Assembly: GCA_021234155.1 (NCBI GenBank)
Contig: JAJEKV010000042.1
Span: 1,137,742 to 1,201,741 of the forward strand
Length of the DNA stretch: 64,000 nucleotides
Reading direction: 5' to 3'
Source: Isoetes taiwanensis
Taxonomy: Eukaryota > Streptophyta > Lycopodiopsida > Isoetales > Isoetaceae
This document shows positions 52,556 through 64,000 of the stretch, one piece after another. The translations under genes and the position numbers were made by a program. The notes beneath the pieces are model-generated. The model did not search any database. It worked only from the letters and a program-made list of their open reading frames with translations, and was not told the origin of the DNA. Numbering within the stretch: the first letter of the stretch is position 1; every line of letters begins with the position of its first letter.

Positions 52556-52571
52556 TGTCGCCGCTGCCGGG
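52556..52571 (+). other. Gypsy copy 2 primer-binding site
   Basis: TGTCGCCGCTGCCGGG, two bases after the LTR. It resembles the tRNA-Asp primer site TGGCGCCGTTGCCGGG used by Tat and Athila elements (two differences), which supports the lineage call. Confidence 0.6.
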
Positions 52572-52601
52572 TCTGATTCCATCTTACTTTCTTCTGTCGC
52601 C

Positions 52602-54350
52602 ATGTCTGTCCGTAATTTCACGCCAGAAGAACTCCTTTCTCAGACGGCATCTCGCTTGGAGCGCCATCAGCGTCGGGAAACTGTTCGCGACATGTATGGA
52701 TCTGCTTATGACATAGAGGGAGGCCATCTTTGCCTAGGGCTCAGTCAGCGCCACCCACCCCTCGTGTCCTGTCTCGTCCCAGTTCCCCGCCCCAAGCGTG
52801 CAAACATTGCTCACAACCTCAGTCCCCTCATCACTATCAGGAGCCTTATCAGGCTCAACCTTCTCAACCGTACTTTCATACCCCTGAACATGCCTACATC
52901 CATCATTCTTCAGGCCATACGCCTCTTCCTTCACAACCATCATCTCCACCGGGTGGGCACGGCTATCCACATGTCTCCTTTGGCGCCTACCCGGGAATAT
53001 CCTTTCCCTACGTTTCCCACTGCCCTTCCTGTTTACAACCTTACAGATCTCAAAACCAATGCTCCAGCTACTTCAGTTTCTCAACCGCAGTCACCCCTTC
53101 ATCAGGGTCCTTCAGGCACCATGCCACATCCAACTCAACCTCAATATCCTCACTATACTGTTCCTGTCCAGCCAAGCACTTTCACATCTACCTTCGGGGA
53201 CTGGAACCGACTTATCCCACCTTTGGCAACACGAAGGCAAACCGTTAGACCAAAGTGCTTTCGGCCCACATGGAAGAATTTGAGGCTCTAGCTGTTTCTA
53301 AATGGTCATGCCAACCTCAACTGAAATTCCACATCTTTTCCACCACCCGCGTGGTTTCTCCTCATCAATGGCTCATGTCCAACAAAAGCCATTGGAAACA
53401 AGATCGGTCCAAATGCGAATCGCTTTTACGTCTCATTACGGGACCACGGATGATGATCAACTTCATCTCAAGCAACTCAATGAACTTCAACAAGAGCCCA
53501 CGGAGTCTGCAGGGATTTTGCGGATCGACTTCACATTACGCTAAGTAAGCTCAAGGAGTACCCCACACGAGAGCCGATTTTGGTCCGGTTTCTCCAAGGA
53601 CTTCCTCCGGCTATTCGACTCATGATCAATACCAAGGCCCCAAGACTTTGGAGCAGGCTATCGACCTTTGTCAATCACTTTCGGTCAATGTTTCCTCCCG
53701 GAGGTGGCTCTTCAAGAGCTCCCCGCTCATTCCACTGTCATGGTTCCACAAGCGGTGTTCAAACCTCAACACGCTAATCCACAGGTAGCCAAATCTGGTG
53801 CCATATTTGCAAATACCAAGGCCATTTGGCAAATGAGTGCAACTCCACCAATGGCCCGCCTCATTGCAAAGCGATGCAACATGTGCAATCATGCTACGGA
53901 AGAGTGCACTCGCACTCATCCCACACCGATTCGCAACAAAATGGTTTATCAAGTGCAAACCACACCTCAAAGAAGCGGTCGCACTATCGCCAGACCACCA
54001 CTTCGGCGAACCCACTCAACTCTATCAGCAACGGGAGCAACCACGGGGATCCAACCAACGCCCTCCTTTTGATCCTTCTAAAGCTCGGTGTTATCCTTTG
54101 TCAAGAATGGGGTCATACCACCACGGCGTGTCCTCACCTTCCACAAGTTCGTACGACTTCCGGGCACAAATCAGACCACATCGGTCCGCCTCACGGCTTA
54201 CCAACTCTGGATTGCTAATGGCAAACAAGGCCCGACCAGTTCTTAAGAAGCCACCAAGAGCCTCAAGCAATCACGCTTATCAACCAGCTCCAAAGAAATC
54301 AACCTCATTTGGATCAACAAGCACAAGAGGAAATTTTTCGGGCACTTAAT
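52602..54350 (+). pseudogene. gag: Gypsy copy 2 gag, frameshifted
   Basis: Starts MSVRNFTPEELLSQTASRLE at 52602. Later parts of Gag appear in all three frames (52730-53248, 53255-53548, 53668-54072), including CNMCNHATEEC near 53875. It gives the intact Gag N-terminus that copy 1 lacks. Confidence 0.8.
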
Positions 54351-54414
54351 CCTCGGTCCCGCCCAGTCAAATTGGGTTGGTTTAGTTTCACGCCAGACCA
54401 AGGCATCACGTCCC

Positions 54415-55302
54415 TTGACCATTATTCCGAATGGCACGCAACCTGCCTTTGCAGTTGACACCATTCCTCATGCGGACGAAAAAAAGGTTCACTTTGCACC
54501 TGACTTGGAGAAGCTTATGCCACATGTCATGCCCAAAGTTCGACAAAGCATTTTGAACCTCATGCAAGCTGCTGAAGGCCGCACCTTGGCAAATGTTCAT
54601 GCCACCACTAGAGCTCAACAAAGACAAGATACCCCTTCCACATCTCAACCTCCACGCTCTCAGACGTATCCCAATATTGCTGCCGAGGTTGACTTACTCA
54701 AAGAAGTTGCTGCTTCCCTGCCACGCACTCCCGCACCAGTAGAACCAGCAGATCCTTTTTCTCATGTGCCTCTAGAACTCCAAGAGGAGCTAGCCAAGAT
54801 CAAAATTCCTTTAAGCTTGGCCACCATTTTGAAACTCTGTCCTGCTCTCAAGGACCAGTTACCACTCCCAACTGTTTTAGTTGGGGCTGTGGCTACCTCT
54901 ACACCCACGGTCCATGCCACGGTGGGTAATCAGCAAGTCAACCATGTTCAAATAGATGGAGGTAGCGCCGTCAACCTCATCACGGATAAACTCCGCAAAC
55001 AAATGGGCATCACACAACTCTTTCGTGCCCCATATGACATCAAATTGGCTAATGGCCATATCACGCGACCTCAAGGCGTCACACCTATTCTTCACATCAA
55101 CATTGGTGATCTCCGCTTCCCCATGGAATTTGGAGTTTGGAAAGCTGGCGAAGATCCAGGTGACTATGAAATGCTGGTCGGCGCAGACCTTTTCTCCGCC
55201 AGCAAAGAGTATCCATTATCGGGCCACGGACCGATTAGTCATCACCGATGGTCATCTCAATGCCACCATGGACTTGCAAAACAGCCGGATCATTTCGCTT
55301 GA
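54415..55302 (+). CDS. pol: Gypsy copy 2 protease region
   Basis: 295 codons open, closely matching 36718-37746: LEKLMPHVMPKVRQSILNLM, the protease core QIDGGSAVNLITDKLRKQMG and DYEMLVG, after which the frame departs from copy 1. Confidence 0.8.
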   Translation: MTIIPNGTQPAFAVDTIPHADEKKVHFAPDLEKLMPHVMPKVRQSILNLMQAAEGRTLANVHATTRAQQRQDTPSTSQPPRSQTYPNIAAEVDLLKEVAASLPRTPAPVEPADPFSHVPLELQEELAKIKIPLSLATILKLCPALKDQLPLPTVLVGAVATSTPTVHATVGNQQVNHVQIDGGSAVNLITDKLRKQMGITQLFRAPYDIKLANGHITRPQGVTPILHINIGDLRFPMEFGVWKAGEDPGDYEMLVGADLFSASKEYPLSGHGPISHHRWSSQCHHGLAKQPDHFA

Positions 55303-55699
55303 CAATGCGAACCCCTCTCTCGCACCGCATTCCGAAGAAGCTCGAGAATATTTATCAAGTTCGAGGCTCCACCGCGAAGTCCGCCTCTGTCATCCTACCC
55401 TCAATATGCCGATCCTTGGGGAGAAATGACTCTTGATCGTGACCAGTGCCGCGGGCTGCTTTGCTTGACCCCCACCCGCTCCTTGCAATCGAATCCAACG
55501 TTGATCACTTTTCGATGCCGAACCTCCCGCAACTCCCTCGTTGATGTACACGCCGCCATGAAGCAACCTCTGGCTGGATGAAACCGAAAGCAACCCCTTT
55601 TTTCACCACAAAGTGCCACGCGATCCGGTTATGCTCCAACCTCCCCGCACACATTGTCCAGATACAAGTCATACCCCATATTCGGACTTAAGTCGAAAT

Positions 55700-57150
55700 T
55701 GTGGACGCGTCGGCAACAATCAACCTGTCTCGCATTGCCGCCAATCTTAGGCTCCTTATCGTATCAGGCCGTCAAGTCGCTCAAAAAATTCAAACACATT
55801 TTCACGGAGTTACAAAGATCTTCGGGAATCAACAAAAGCTTGGGGAACTCACCATTCCTACCAAATCTGATGCACGCGACCGATGTAGCAACGACGCGAT
55901 GTGCTCAACCCTAATTACCGCGGATCGCGTCAAGGCGGAAATTGACAAACTCCTTGCCGCAGTTTGATCTATGAGGTCAAACATTCTCGAATGGGTGAGC
56001 CCCATCGTCATTGCCCTTAAACACAATGGTAAGATCCGCGTGCATGCGGTGGACTATCGGAACTCAATCAGGCCACTGGGCGTGATCATTTTCCACTTCC
56101 CTTCACGCACCAGGTTCTCGAAGAAGTGGCTGGACATGAGATGTACTCCTTCATGGATGGTTTTTCCGCTACAATCGGATCTCAATCAAAGAATCGATCA
56201 ACTCAAGACTACCTTCACCACCCCGTAAGGCACTTTTGCCTACAAGGTGGTTCCTTTTGGACTATCAAACTCTCCATCAACGTTTCAACGCATCATGCTC
56301 TCGATTTTTTCATGATTTCATGAAGGAAAATCCCTTCTTGCAAATTTTTCAAGATGACTTCTCTGCCCTCACATTCCATGGCTGACCATTTGGATAAATT
56401 GGAACTCGTCTTCCAGAAATGTGATGAGTCAGGCATTAGTCTCAATCCCGAAATGCACCTTTTGCGTCACCTCCGGGTGTTTCGTTAGGCCATGTTGTCG
56501 CAAAGCGGTATCACCACAGATCCCGCCAAAATCGGGGTTGTGTGCTCAAGGCTCAAGCACCAGCCAATATCAAGGAGACACGCGCTCTTCCACGGGTAAG
56601 GTCAATTATTACTCCACCTTCAATACGGACTAGCAGCCATTGCGCATCCCATTCATAAACTCACGGGTGACGAATCTACGGGCTTGAATTCAAAGCGGAT
56701 CTTCGCTTTCCAACAGTGAAGCTTTTGCTTACTCGTGCACCGGGTTCTTGTTCCTCCTCAATGGGACAAGCCCTTTCACGCTCATGTCGATGTCACCGTT
56801 TTGCTATTGAGCTGTTCTTTCTCAAGAATATGATGCGCACATCGACAAACCAAATCGCTTACGCCGGCCGAAAACTCAATTCTCATTGGCGCAACTATTA
56901 CGCCACGGGCGTGAAGCTTTGGGTCTCATTTTTCAGGTCCAACGCTTCCGTCATTACCTTTTGGGCAGTCAAATCAAGTTCTTTGTGGACCACCAAGCAC
57001 TCCTCTATTTGATCAACAAGTCCATGCCCACGGGCCGCATTGCTCGTTGGGTCCTTCTTCTCCAAGAATTTGCTCCTTTTGAAATCGCTCATAAGGCGGC
57101 AAATCTCATGTCGTTCCGGATTATCTTTTCACGCATCCACGGATGATCCC
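55700..57150 (+). pseudogene. pol: Gypsy copy 2 reverse transcriptase and RNase H, frameshifted
   Basis: Words of RT in changing frames: ILEWVSPIVIALKHNGKIR (from 55983), MYSFMDGFSATIG (56140), FQDDF near 56347, FVDHQALLYLINKSMP for RNase H at 56980. Ten or so indels compared with a continuous frame. Confidence 0.75.
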
Positions 57151-57319
57151 TCAACCGGAGTCTCAGACGCCTTTCCACGATGCTCAGCTCTTTTTAGTCA
57201 CCACGGCAACACCACATTGGTTCCATGATTTTCAGCAGTACCTCCTCACGGGTGCTCTTCCACCGTAAGGCGAGACGGCTCTCTCGCCTTGGCGACAATC
57301 CTGCCGCCATCAATTTCTC

Positions 57320-58552
57320 CGGAGAGGTCCGGTGACTACACCATGGTTGCGGGACATCTCTACAAAAGGGTAAGGACACTATCCGCCGACGTGTTCTACC
57401 TCATGAAGTTCAGGATATTGTTCGAGAAGCTCATCAAGGGGCTCGGTGGTGGTCATTTTCATGGTGACACCCAAAGACGCGAAAAATCCTTTCGCGCGGG
57501 GTATTATTGGCCCACGCTCTTCAAAGATGCTCACGCGCACGCCGCAAGACGCAGACGCTTTGCGGCGGGTGGGACGCCACCACGCCCGTGACGCTCTTCC
57601 CTTGACGCCGGTTGCCACGCCACTTCCCTTCAGCAAATGCGGAATAAACTTTGTGGGACCTATAGATCCTTCTGCGCGGCACACCCGTGCCCGTTACATT
57701 CTGGTCCTCACTGACTACGCCACCAAATGGGCGGAAGCTTGTGCACTTCCGCATAACACCGCCAAGCACAGCTAGGGTCCTCTATCAACAAATTATCACG
57801 CTGATTCGGGCTGCCCCACGAGCTGGTCGGTGGACCGTGGTGTCCATTTCATCAATCATACTATCAAGGAGCTGACGGATTATCTCCTGATACATCATCA
57901 CAAGAGCACACCTTACTATCCTCAAGGTAATGGTTTGGCAGAGAGCACCAACAAAACTCTGGTCACCATTCTCAAGAAAATTTGTGACGCTTCCCGCACA
58001 GATTGGCAGACAAAACTTCCTACTGTTCTTTGGGCCTACAATACTTGTTTCAAAATTGCTACCGGTCACACTCCTTTTAAATTGGTTTATGGTCAGGAAG
58101 CTCTCATGCCGTTTGAATACATCCTTCCAACACTCCGTTTTCAACTGGCTACTGCTCATAATCCACCTGCTGCACTCAAAGAAAGGGTCTATCAATTAGA
58201 ACAGTTGGATGAACTTCGACGGGATGCTTATATTCGTGTTCTTCATGGACAACAGTTGCAAAAATCTTTACATGACAAACGTCTGAAGACAAAAACATTC
58301 AAAGAAGGCGATTTGGTTCTTCTTTATGATTCCAGGTACAAAAATTTTCCGGGTAAACTCAAGTTTCGTTGGCTTGGCCCTTATCAAATTGTTCAAGTGG
58401 TTAGACCAAGCGTTTTCCAACTGGCTGAGTTAGATGGCACTCCATTACCTACATTGGTTAATGGTTTTCGTCTCAAAGCATTTCATCACACAGAAAGTGA
58501 ACATCAACACACAGAGACAGTTCAAGAAGCAAACACCACAGAAAGTGACTAG
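57320..58552 (+). CDS. pol: Gypsy copy 2 integrase, 5' part frameshifted, 3' part open
   Basis: The zinc region and first catalytic Asp are spread over frames (GGGHFHGDT, FVGPIDP in 57446-57775). From 57830 to 58552, 240 codons are open: DRGVHFINHTIKELTDYL, PQGNGLAESTNKTLVTILKK with the catalytic Glu, YGQEALMPFEYILPTLRFQL and the GPY module FRWLGPYQIVQVV, then stop. This part is intact where copy 1 has a 13-bp deletion. Confidence 0.8.
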
Positions 58553-58659
58553 AAAGGCGGTATATTATATTATAGTGGAGATTTTTTACAAAATGTGGGC
58601 GCAGCCCAGCTATTTCCGCTATGGGCACTGCCCTATATACAAAAACGGGCTCAGAGCCC

Positions 58660-58979
58660 TATCTACTAAGTCCTAAGAGGAAAAACCCCCTGCCCGGGTT
58701 GGAGGCAGGTAATGCGGAGGAGATGGTAGAGGTTCCGCCGGGATCCCAAATAAGGTGCGAGAACCACCTCCATCCCGTTGGTCTTCGGTCGGGATGTTCA
58801 GCCATCCGGCAGACACCAAATCCATTCGAATGCCACGGTTGTGGCAGCGCCGAGATCGCACAATTCATCTTGCATGTAACCCACTCCCGGACAGTTCAGG
58901 CATAGTGCGATCTTCGTTCAAGCTAGCAGCAGACCATCTTGGCGCCATCGGATGCCGTTCCTCCCGGTTCGTCTTTATA
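58660..58979 (-). pseudogene. antisense Cys/His-rich ORF, copy 2 (frameshifted) with TATA box
   Basis: On the minus strand GGCTATAAAGACGAACCGGG (TATA at 58973-58979) leads into sequence homologous to 33183-33449; CHNRGI and the GWCAG-, NPE-like regions can be followed but in more than one frame. Retention of the promoter block and position argues it belongs to the element. Confidence 0.45.
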
Positions 58980-59482
58980 GCCATGGCGAGAAACTCCTTG
59001 TCGGCGTGGACCAATCACACAAATCGCCAGCGTGTTTGCAATGCAAAATTTGTTTCTAAAATGAGAATCTTTTCTCCCGCCCGCATATCTAGCCATGGTA
59101 CCTTCGACACATTCCTTTTAATGATATCCCACTTCGAGGTTACCCGGCATTAAATGCCATTCCTTCTTTTTCACGCCCGTCGCACATTAATATGTGTCCT
59201 TTTGCCCACTGTCACCTCCGATCCTTCTTTCCGTCTCATCCTCACCGTTCATTGCTTCTCCCTTACGTTTTTGGGACTTAGCCAACTTTTTGCCTCTCAA
59301 TACCCTTCTTGGCATCTTTTCGACACCGGCACCATCAACGACTCCGGGCCAGCCTCTTCATACCTCTTAAGCCTCCGGTTGTCGCCCTAAAACAAACCTT
59401 TTCATTCCTCTGCGCTTTGTCCTCCGTGCTCGACTTTCGTCTTCCGCCTTTGGAATCACTCTTCGTTTCGCACATCGTTACC

Positions 59483-62375
59483 ATGGCTGCCCCAAGATTT
59501 TCTACACTTCAAGCTCTGCTCCCAAGGATCCGGCCCTTTTGCATCGTATCCTTCTTGCGCTTCACTTTCCATTGAAGCCCTTGTTGGCCCAAATAAAGAA
59601 GTCGCTGAACGACACCAGCTTTTCTGAATTCTCTCAAATGGAACTTCCGGCTCCAAATCGACCCGGTTAGGCAGGTTCATCGCCAATATCGTTAAGCGAC
59701 CGCAAGGCTACACCATCGTGGTCGATGGCACCACCATTTCGCCTGACTCAACATTTGATTTCTCGAGGTATTTCATATTCCCTTGCACACCCCTTTGTGT
59801 ATCATGGTACGCTATACGGGATCTCGATGTCCACGAGTTTGGTGCCCCACGCTTATCATGCCAATGTCCATCGTCTGACCAATATCGACAAGCCTCACGA
59901 AACCTTTGTTAAATTTTTGTGGCGAAAGTTCCTTGGGTATTCTATCAAGAACACCCATATCAATAAGCCTTTCTATAACCTGGTCATCACTGCTACACAC
60001 TCCAAACACCACATAGATTGGCCCCAAATGATGTTCTATCGTCTTCTCCAAGAAATGGACCGCCTTAGGGGTACCACTTCCATTTCTGAAGTTTCTGTGG
60101 GAGGCCACTTTCAAGCCCTCATCCGTCATTACTTCCCTCCCACACCACCGAATTCTCATACTTCCACTCATCGCTCTCTTCCAATAACTCACCAAGCTGG
60201 CACTTCACGCCCGTCTTCCCCTGGTCATGTCCACAGTCCGCACACCCATGTCACTGTCTCCTCCTCTGCTACACCATCCAGTTCACACCATTTTTCCCAA
60301 ACATCACAAACCAGGCAAAAACCGGCTCCACCACCACAACACCCTCGTGGGTTGTTGTATATCGATTATCGGCCCAGGATGCTCAAGCCGCTGCTCTCAA
60401 GTTACAAAAGAATCCCAAGACAGCTCTTTATGAGCTGGGTTCAACGGGCACTAGAAGCCTCGATGCGGTACACCGGGACCTTCAAGCCAGAATCGCCCAA
60501 GTTGCAACTTTGGAGGCCAAACCGCAAGACAAGCATGAAGCTCTCTTACAGGCTCATGCAGATCTCAAAAGTGCACAAGCTCAAGTCAGCCAACCTTGAG
60601 ATCAATGTGCTCAGCTCAATCAATCGAATTCAGAATTTATTGGAGCACAACAAGTCCAAAGTCGCTCTCCCGAAAGTACCAAGGGCGTAGATATTGCTAA
60701 GCTCAATGCCTTAAATCTAACCGCGGTGAAAATTTCAGCACCTCGTTCAAAACCTTTTCAGCACGGACGCTTCGTTGTTTCGGACGCCGCCTTTCTACAC
60801 GTATTCTCTCACCACCTCTCTTCAAGATCAGCTTACGCAGGTGCGTAAACGTAAGATACCGGATGACGCGAGATTGCCGTATTTCGCCTCAATACCCGGA
60901 AATCCTCCTGTGTCAACACTTCGGTGAAACGGTCCGTGACCGCCGCCGAAAAGGGACAACCGGATCCGCGGATTCAACAACAAATACCGCAGCGAAGCTA
61001 TTCAGTCATTACGAGGCCTACAAAACTTCTGACGCCTGATACTGCTTATTCTAATGCACGTTTGTTGATTCTTCTGCTTTCCTTCGCTATCACGATTATG
61101 TGGTTGTTCGACGCCACTCTTTCCTTTCAAGTGGTAGAGGCAGATGGTCCGTGGATATCTCCCCGAAAAGGCGTATTTTCTTCGATTTGGCCGACTTCCA
61201 TTGAAGACAAGCGGGTTAGGCCAGGCTCCTTGTGGTCTTTGATCTCATACATCGCGGCCGATCCGCATTCTTTATCACCTTCGAGTGGTTCAGCCCATGG
61301 CTTACATATTTCATGATTTCTATCTGTAAGGACAATAATGAACATTCCCTTTGGAAATGGGCCAATACCAGCTTTTTCGGTGACCCCACCGGTAAATGTA
61401 AGTTTTTCAGATAACAACTACATCTTATGGATCCTGCTCAGACCCAAACTCTTCATCAGAGTACATGCCTGAGCTTGCCAATCATTTATTCTTCGGGTAG
61501 TTTAAGCGCCGAACAAATCAGGAAGTATTCCAGGGATATCCCGGATCTTCCCCGCGCAATAGCCTTATATGCGCACTGGGCCGGGTTAAGCACCGCTATA
61601 AGCCTGTTGATAGTAAGACGGTCTCTAACGGGATGGGATAGCTCCTCCCAGCTAACTCTCAAATTTCCGCTTCTTTTTGATCAGCAGGCCGCTCTTGATC
61701 CGATCTTGTCACCAATTCGTGGAGATCACAAGAACTCCACGCCATCGGCATGGTTCTCCCTATGTTCTCGCATTCTCCACTTCAAAGTTCCCGACTTCGA
61801 TTGGCTTCCTTTTGGACCAAGGTCATGGATGGTCATGTCGATGGACACCACTCGGGATCTCGACGATTCCTATGATTCCATGCTTATTCGCTGCTCACAT
61901 TGGGAAGAAGGCCACTCGATACCACTCACGAATTGATCTACATTGCTAATGATGGTTATAACGCCTCATGGATGCGCTTATGGTCTTTGATAATTTTCTG
62001 CATGCTACCACTACTCGGGATCTCGCTTCATTCTTTCATGTGTTTTGCGCTGCTTTAAATGCATTTTGCTAAGCTCCTAAATCGGCAACAATTCCATTTT
62101 TAACAATCCTAATGCCGTCGCCTTTGGCCTCCAGACCTGTCTCCTTGAATGCCATTTCTTCGCATCACGCCTCGAAGACATGCACGCCCGCTTTATTGAT
62201 GCATCCCCGCCTCGGCCAAACACTTCTCCCGCTCTTCAAACACGCCAGATCTCATTAGCCAATACCATGGGTCGGTGCCCGGCCCTCACTCCCCCGCGGG
62301 AGGATCACTTTCAATGCATGGCTTCCCGCCTCGTAAACACTTCCTCCTTTCTTCACTCGGAAAATGCTGGTAGGA
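59483..62375 (+). pseudogene. long accessory ORF, copy 2, frameshifted
   Basis: Starts with MAAPRFSTLQALLP at 59483. The longest open part (59725-60690) matches copy 1 at NVHRLTNIDKPHETFVKFLW and HINKPFYN. The coiled-coil and second globular regions can be traced to about 62370 but are heavily frameshifted. Confidence 0.65.
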
Positions 62376-62946
62376 GGTTAGTCCCAGGCTCGGTACAGAC
62401 TATTCATGCATACGATGTACTGTGTCAAGCTCAAGGATCCTCACGCCACTGGTCAGCTGGCATCAAAGGCTCCGGCACTGGGCAAGCAGACCACGCATAG
62501 CCAAAGCTCTTTGGCCGCTGGACTGCAGGCGCCTCGCCGTACAAGTGACGCCCGCCACCGCCTCAAGCCACTGGCCAGATTCTGCACTTAAGAGGTGCAC
62601 TGGGCCAATATTCTCAGAATCAGGTTTTCCTTCTGTGAGTTCGGCACCGGTGATCACCGTGAGTGTCTATATTGAGGCCATTGTACCATATACGCAGAGC
62701 CAGCAACATGAGTTTTGAGATGAGTTTTGAGTCTTGTCTCCTTTCGCCTTTTCTCTATCATGAGCTCATGTATGTTCATCATTGATATCAAGGAAGCGAC
62801 ATCTTTCTCTCATTTGTTCTTGCTTTCTTCTTCTTCTTCTTTTCTGTAAATCCCGCTGACATAGTCCCCTCGACTCTCCTGCAGTTAGATCCATCGGTTC
62901 CTCACGAGGGTCAGTTTTCCAGAGTTCCCAACCCGTACCCCAAACA
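62376..62946 (+). repeat. Tat-like Gypsy copy 2, 3' LTR
   Basis: Starts near GGTTAGTCCCAGGCTCGG (the TG is lost or miscalled) and ends CCCCAAACA at 62946. Many indels compared with 51972-52554. Confidence 0.8.
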
Positions 62947-62951
62947 AAGAC

Positions 62952-64000
62952 CCAAGTTTGGAAGCGTCATAACTTTTTGTAGGTAGCTCGCGATGAAGGC
63001 TAAAATGGTCTATCGTGGATCGGCACTCTCCCAAATAATTCTATGAGCATCGCCTCCCGAGGGCTTAACAGATAACAAATGGTCAAGAAATCAAAAGGGG
63101 CACCGCTTCGCCTTCGAGGTGTTTTCGTCGACGAACCCGGTGGTCAGTATAAGGATCGCAATGCTTCCACATATGGTCGATAAGGTATTTTTGCGTCGCT
63201 GCCTTTTTAAATATCTATCCCATTCATTTCTCCATCTATATAATAATAAAGGCGCTTTAGGATAGTTTGTGCGCTAATCTTGTCCGTTAATTTTATTGTG
63301 TGTGAACAATAAGTAGTTATTATTTTGTTTAGGTTATCGCATGCCCCAACCGACGCTTGTGCCCCCTCTTTCCTTGGCAACATCGGGCGGTGAAGAACGA
63401 CATGGCAAAAGAGTTTCATATGGCACGCTCTTGCTACTCGGGCCGCTCTCATGTATCGAGGTTCTCAAGACGGTTTGAGAGGATGCCTTTTGATCGATTT
63501 GAGAAACTCAAATCGCGAACGAAAATAGTGCGTACTTTGCTCATCGGTACATGTCGTGATTTGTTCCGCATTCTGTTGCAGGATAAGATCCTAATAACAA
63601 AGCATCGCCTTTTTAAATCAGCCTCGCTCTCAGAAGAAAGGACTGGAAAGCTCCCACTTTTTTGAGGTATTTATGAGAGCGCCAAAAGCGTAAATGCAGC
63701 AAGGCTATACAATATTGATGTAAGAGATGATCTCAAGACAAGAGGGCCTATATTCCAGCCAAGGTTGTCCATGTTCCCCTCTTCATCAAAATGCAGATAA
63801 TGGTATTGGTACTTTACATTCTTTTTGTTTCGCTTGAATTTCGCCTAAAATGATCTCTATGCATTTTGCCTTTAAAAATGTATATGTGTATCTTCTTCGC
63901 AATTCGAAAGTTCACAGAACCCGCTTTAAAACCCAGCCGCCATGACGGCTAGATGGCAGCATTCGGGGAGAAGCCGAGTTCCTCAAAATAATCAACATTC
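62952..64000 (+). mobile_element. continuation of the long-LTR Gypsy internal region
   Basis: Sequence resumes after the AAGAC duplication with TCATAACTTTTTGTAGGTAGCTCGCGATGA, a type of text common at the start of Gypsy gag regions. The ORF at 63357-63665 has no motif I can name. Runs off the window end. Confidence 0.4.

Larger units (their letters stand above)
51972..62946 (+). mobile_element. Tat-like Gypsy retrotransposon, copy 2 (decayed or poorly resolved)
   Basis: 10,975 bp, same family and gene order as 29102-40167 but on the other strand. Perfect 5-bp duplication AAGAC (51967-51971 and 62947-62951). 5' LTR 51972-52554, 3' LTR about 62376-62946. Coding regions are broken by many single-base indels, worst from about 55200 to 62900, and the two LTRs differ far more from each other than those of copy 1 do. 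Inserted in the internal 5' region of the long-LTR Gypsy. Confidence 0.93.

Overview
The window is eukaryotic nuclear DNA from a land plant with a large, transposon-rich genome. The evidence is a spliced gene with GT-AG introns and a plant-type bifunctional oxidoreductase product, Ty1/Copia and Ty3/Gypsy elements primed by initiator-Met-like sites, and LINEs with an RVT plus zinc-knuckle layout. A fern or another seed-free plant or gymnosperm is my inference; the sequence does not settle the species. Nothing bacterial, organellar or CRISPR-like was found. Most long ORFs belong to mobile elements, and many others are shadows of these. || Host gene. One host gene is clear. On the minus strand, seven exons between 19716 and 1967 encode the short-chain dehydrogenase (SDR) half and the linker of a protein like Arabidopsis NQR/At1g49670, an SDR fused to a zinc-type quinone oxidoreductase (MDR). 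Reading frame and intron phase agree at every junction. The MDR half must lie left of the window. Its introns carry an older Copia LTR with PBS (2476-2684), two LINE 3' ends, a very young complete Copia (4518-9742), short Copia/TRIM-like LTRs, a LINE reverse-transcriptase ORF and a decayed LINE, which stretch 878 coding bases over about 17.7 kb. || 20-26.6 kb. This holds a long-LTR Gypsy remnant, a third LINE 3' fragment, a weakly supported plus-strand spliced transcription unit, and a CACTA-like (En/Spm) terminus at 26595 that abuts a broken Copia reverse transcriptase. || 26.6-40.8 kb. An old minus-strand Copia is split by a complete 11,066-bp Ty3/Gypsy element of the Tat kind (29102-40167, target duplication ACACT). 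|| 40.8-49.2 kb. Two 2.26-kb direct repeats are followed by Copia and Gypsy gag remnants and one possible host terminal exon. || 50.2-64 kb. A long-LTR Gypsy (LTR 50240-51784) is split by a second, opposite-strand copy of the same Tat-like family (51972-62946, target duplication AAGAC). || Both Tat-like copies carry, besides gag and pol, a long uncharacterised sense ORF between pol and the 3' LTR, and between pol and that ORF a TATA box facing the opposite way that fronts a small Cys/His-rich ORF. This pair of accessory genes is the best candidate for something undescribed. The plus-strand copy has so many indels that either decay or poor assembly consensus must be considered.
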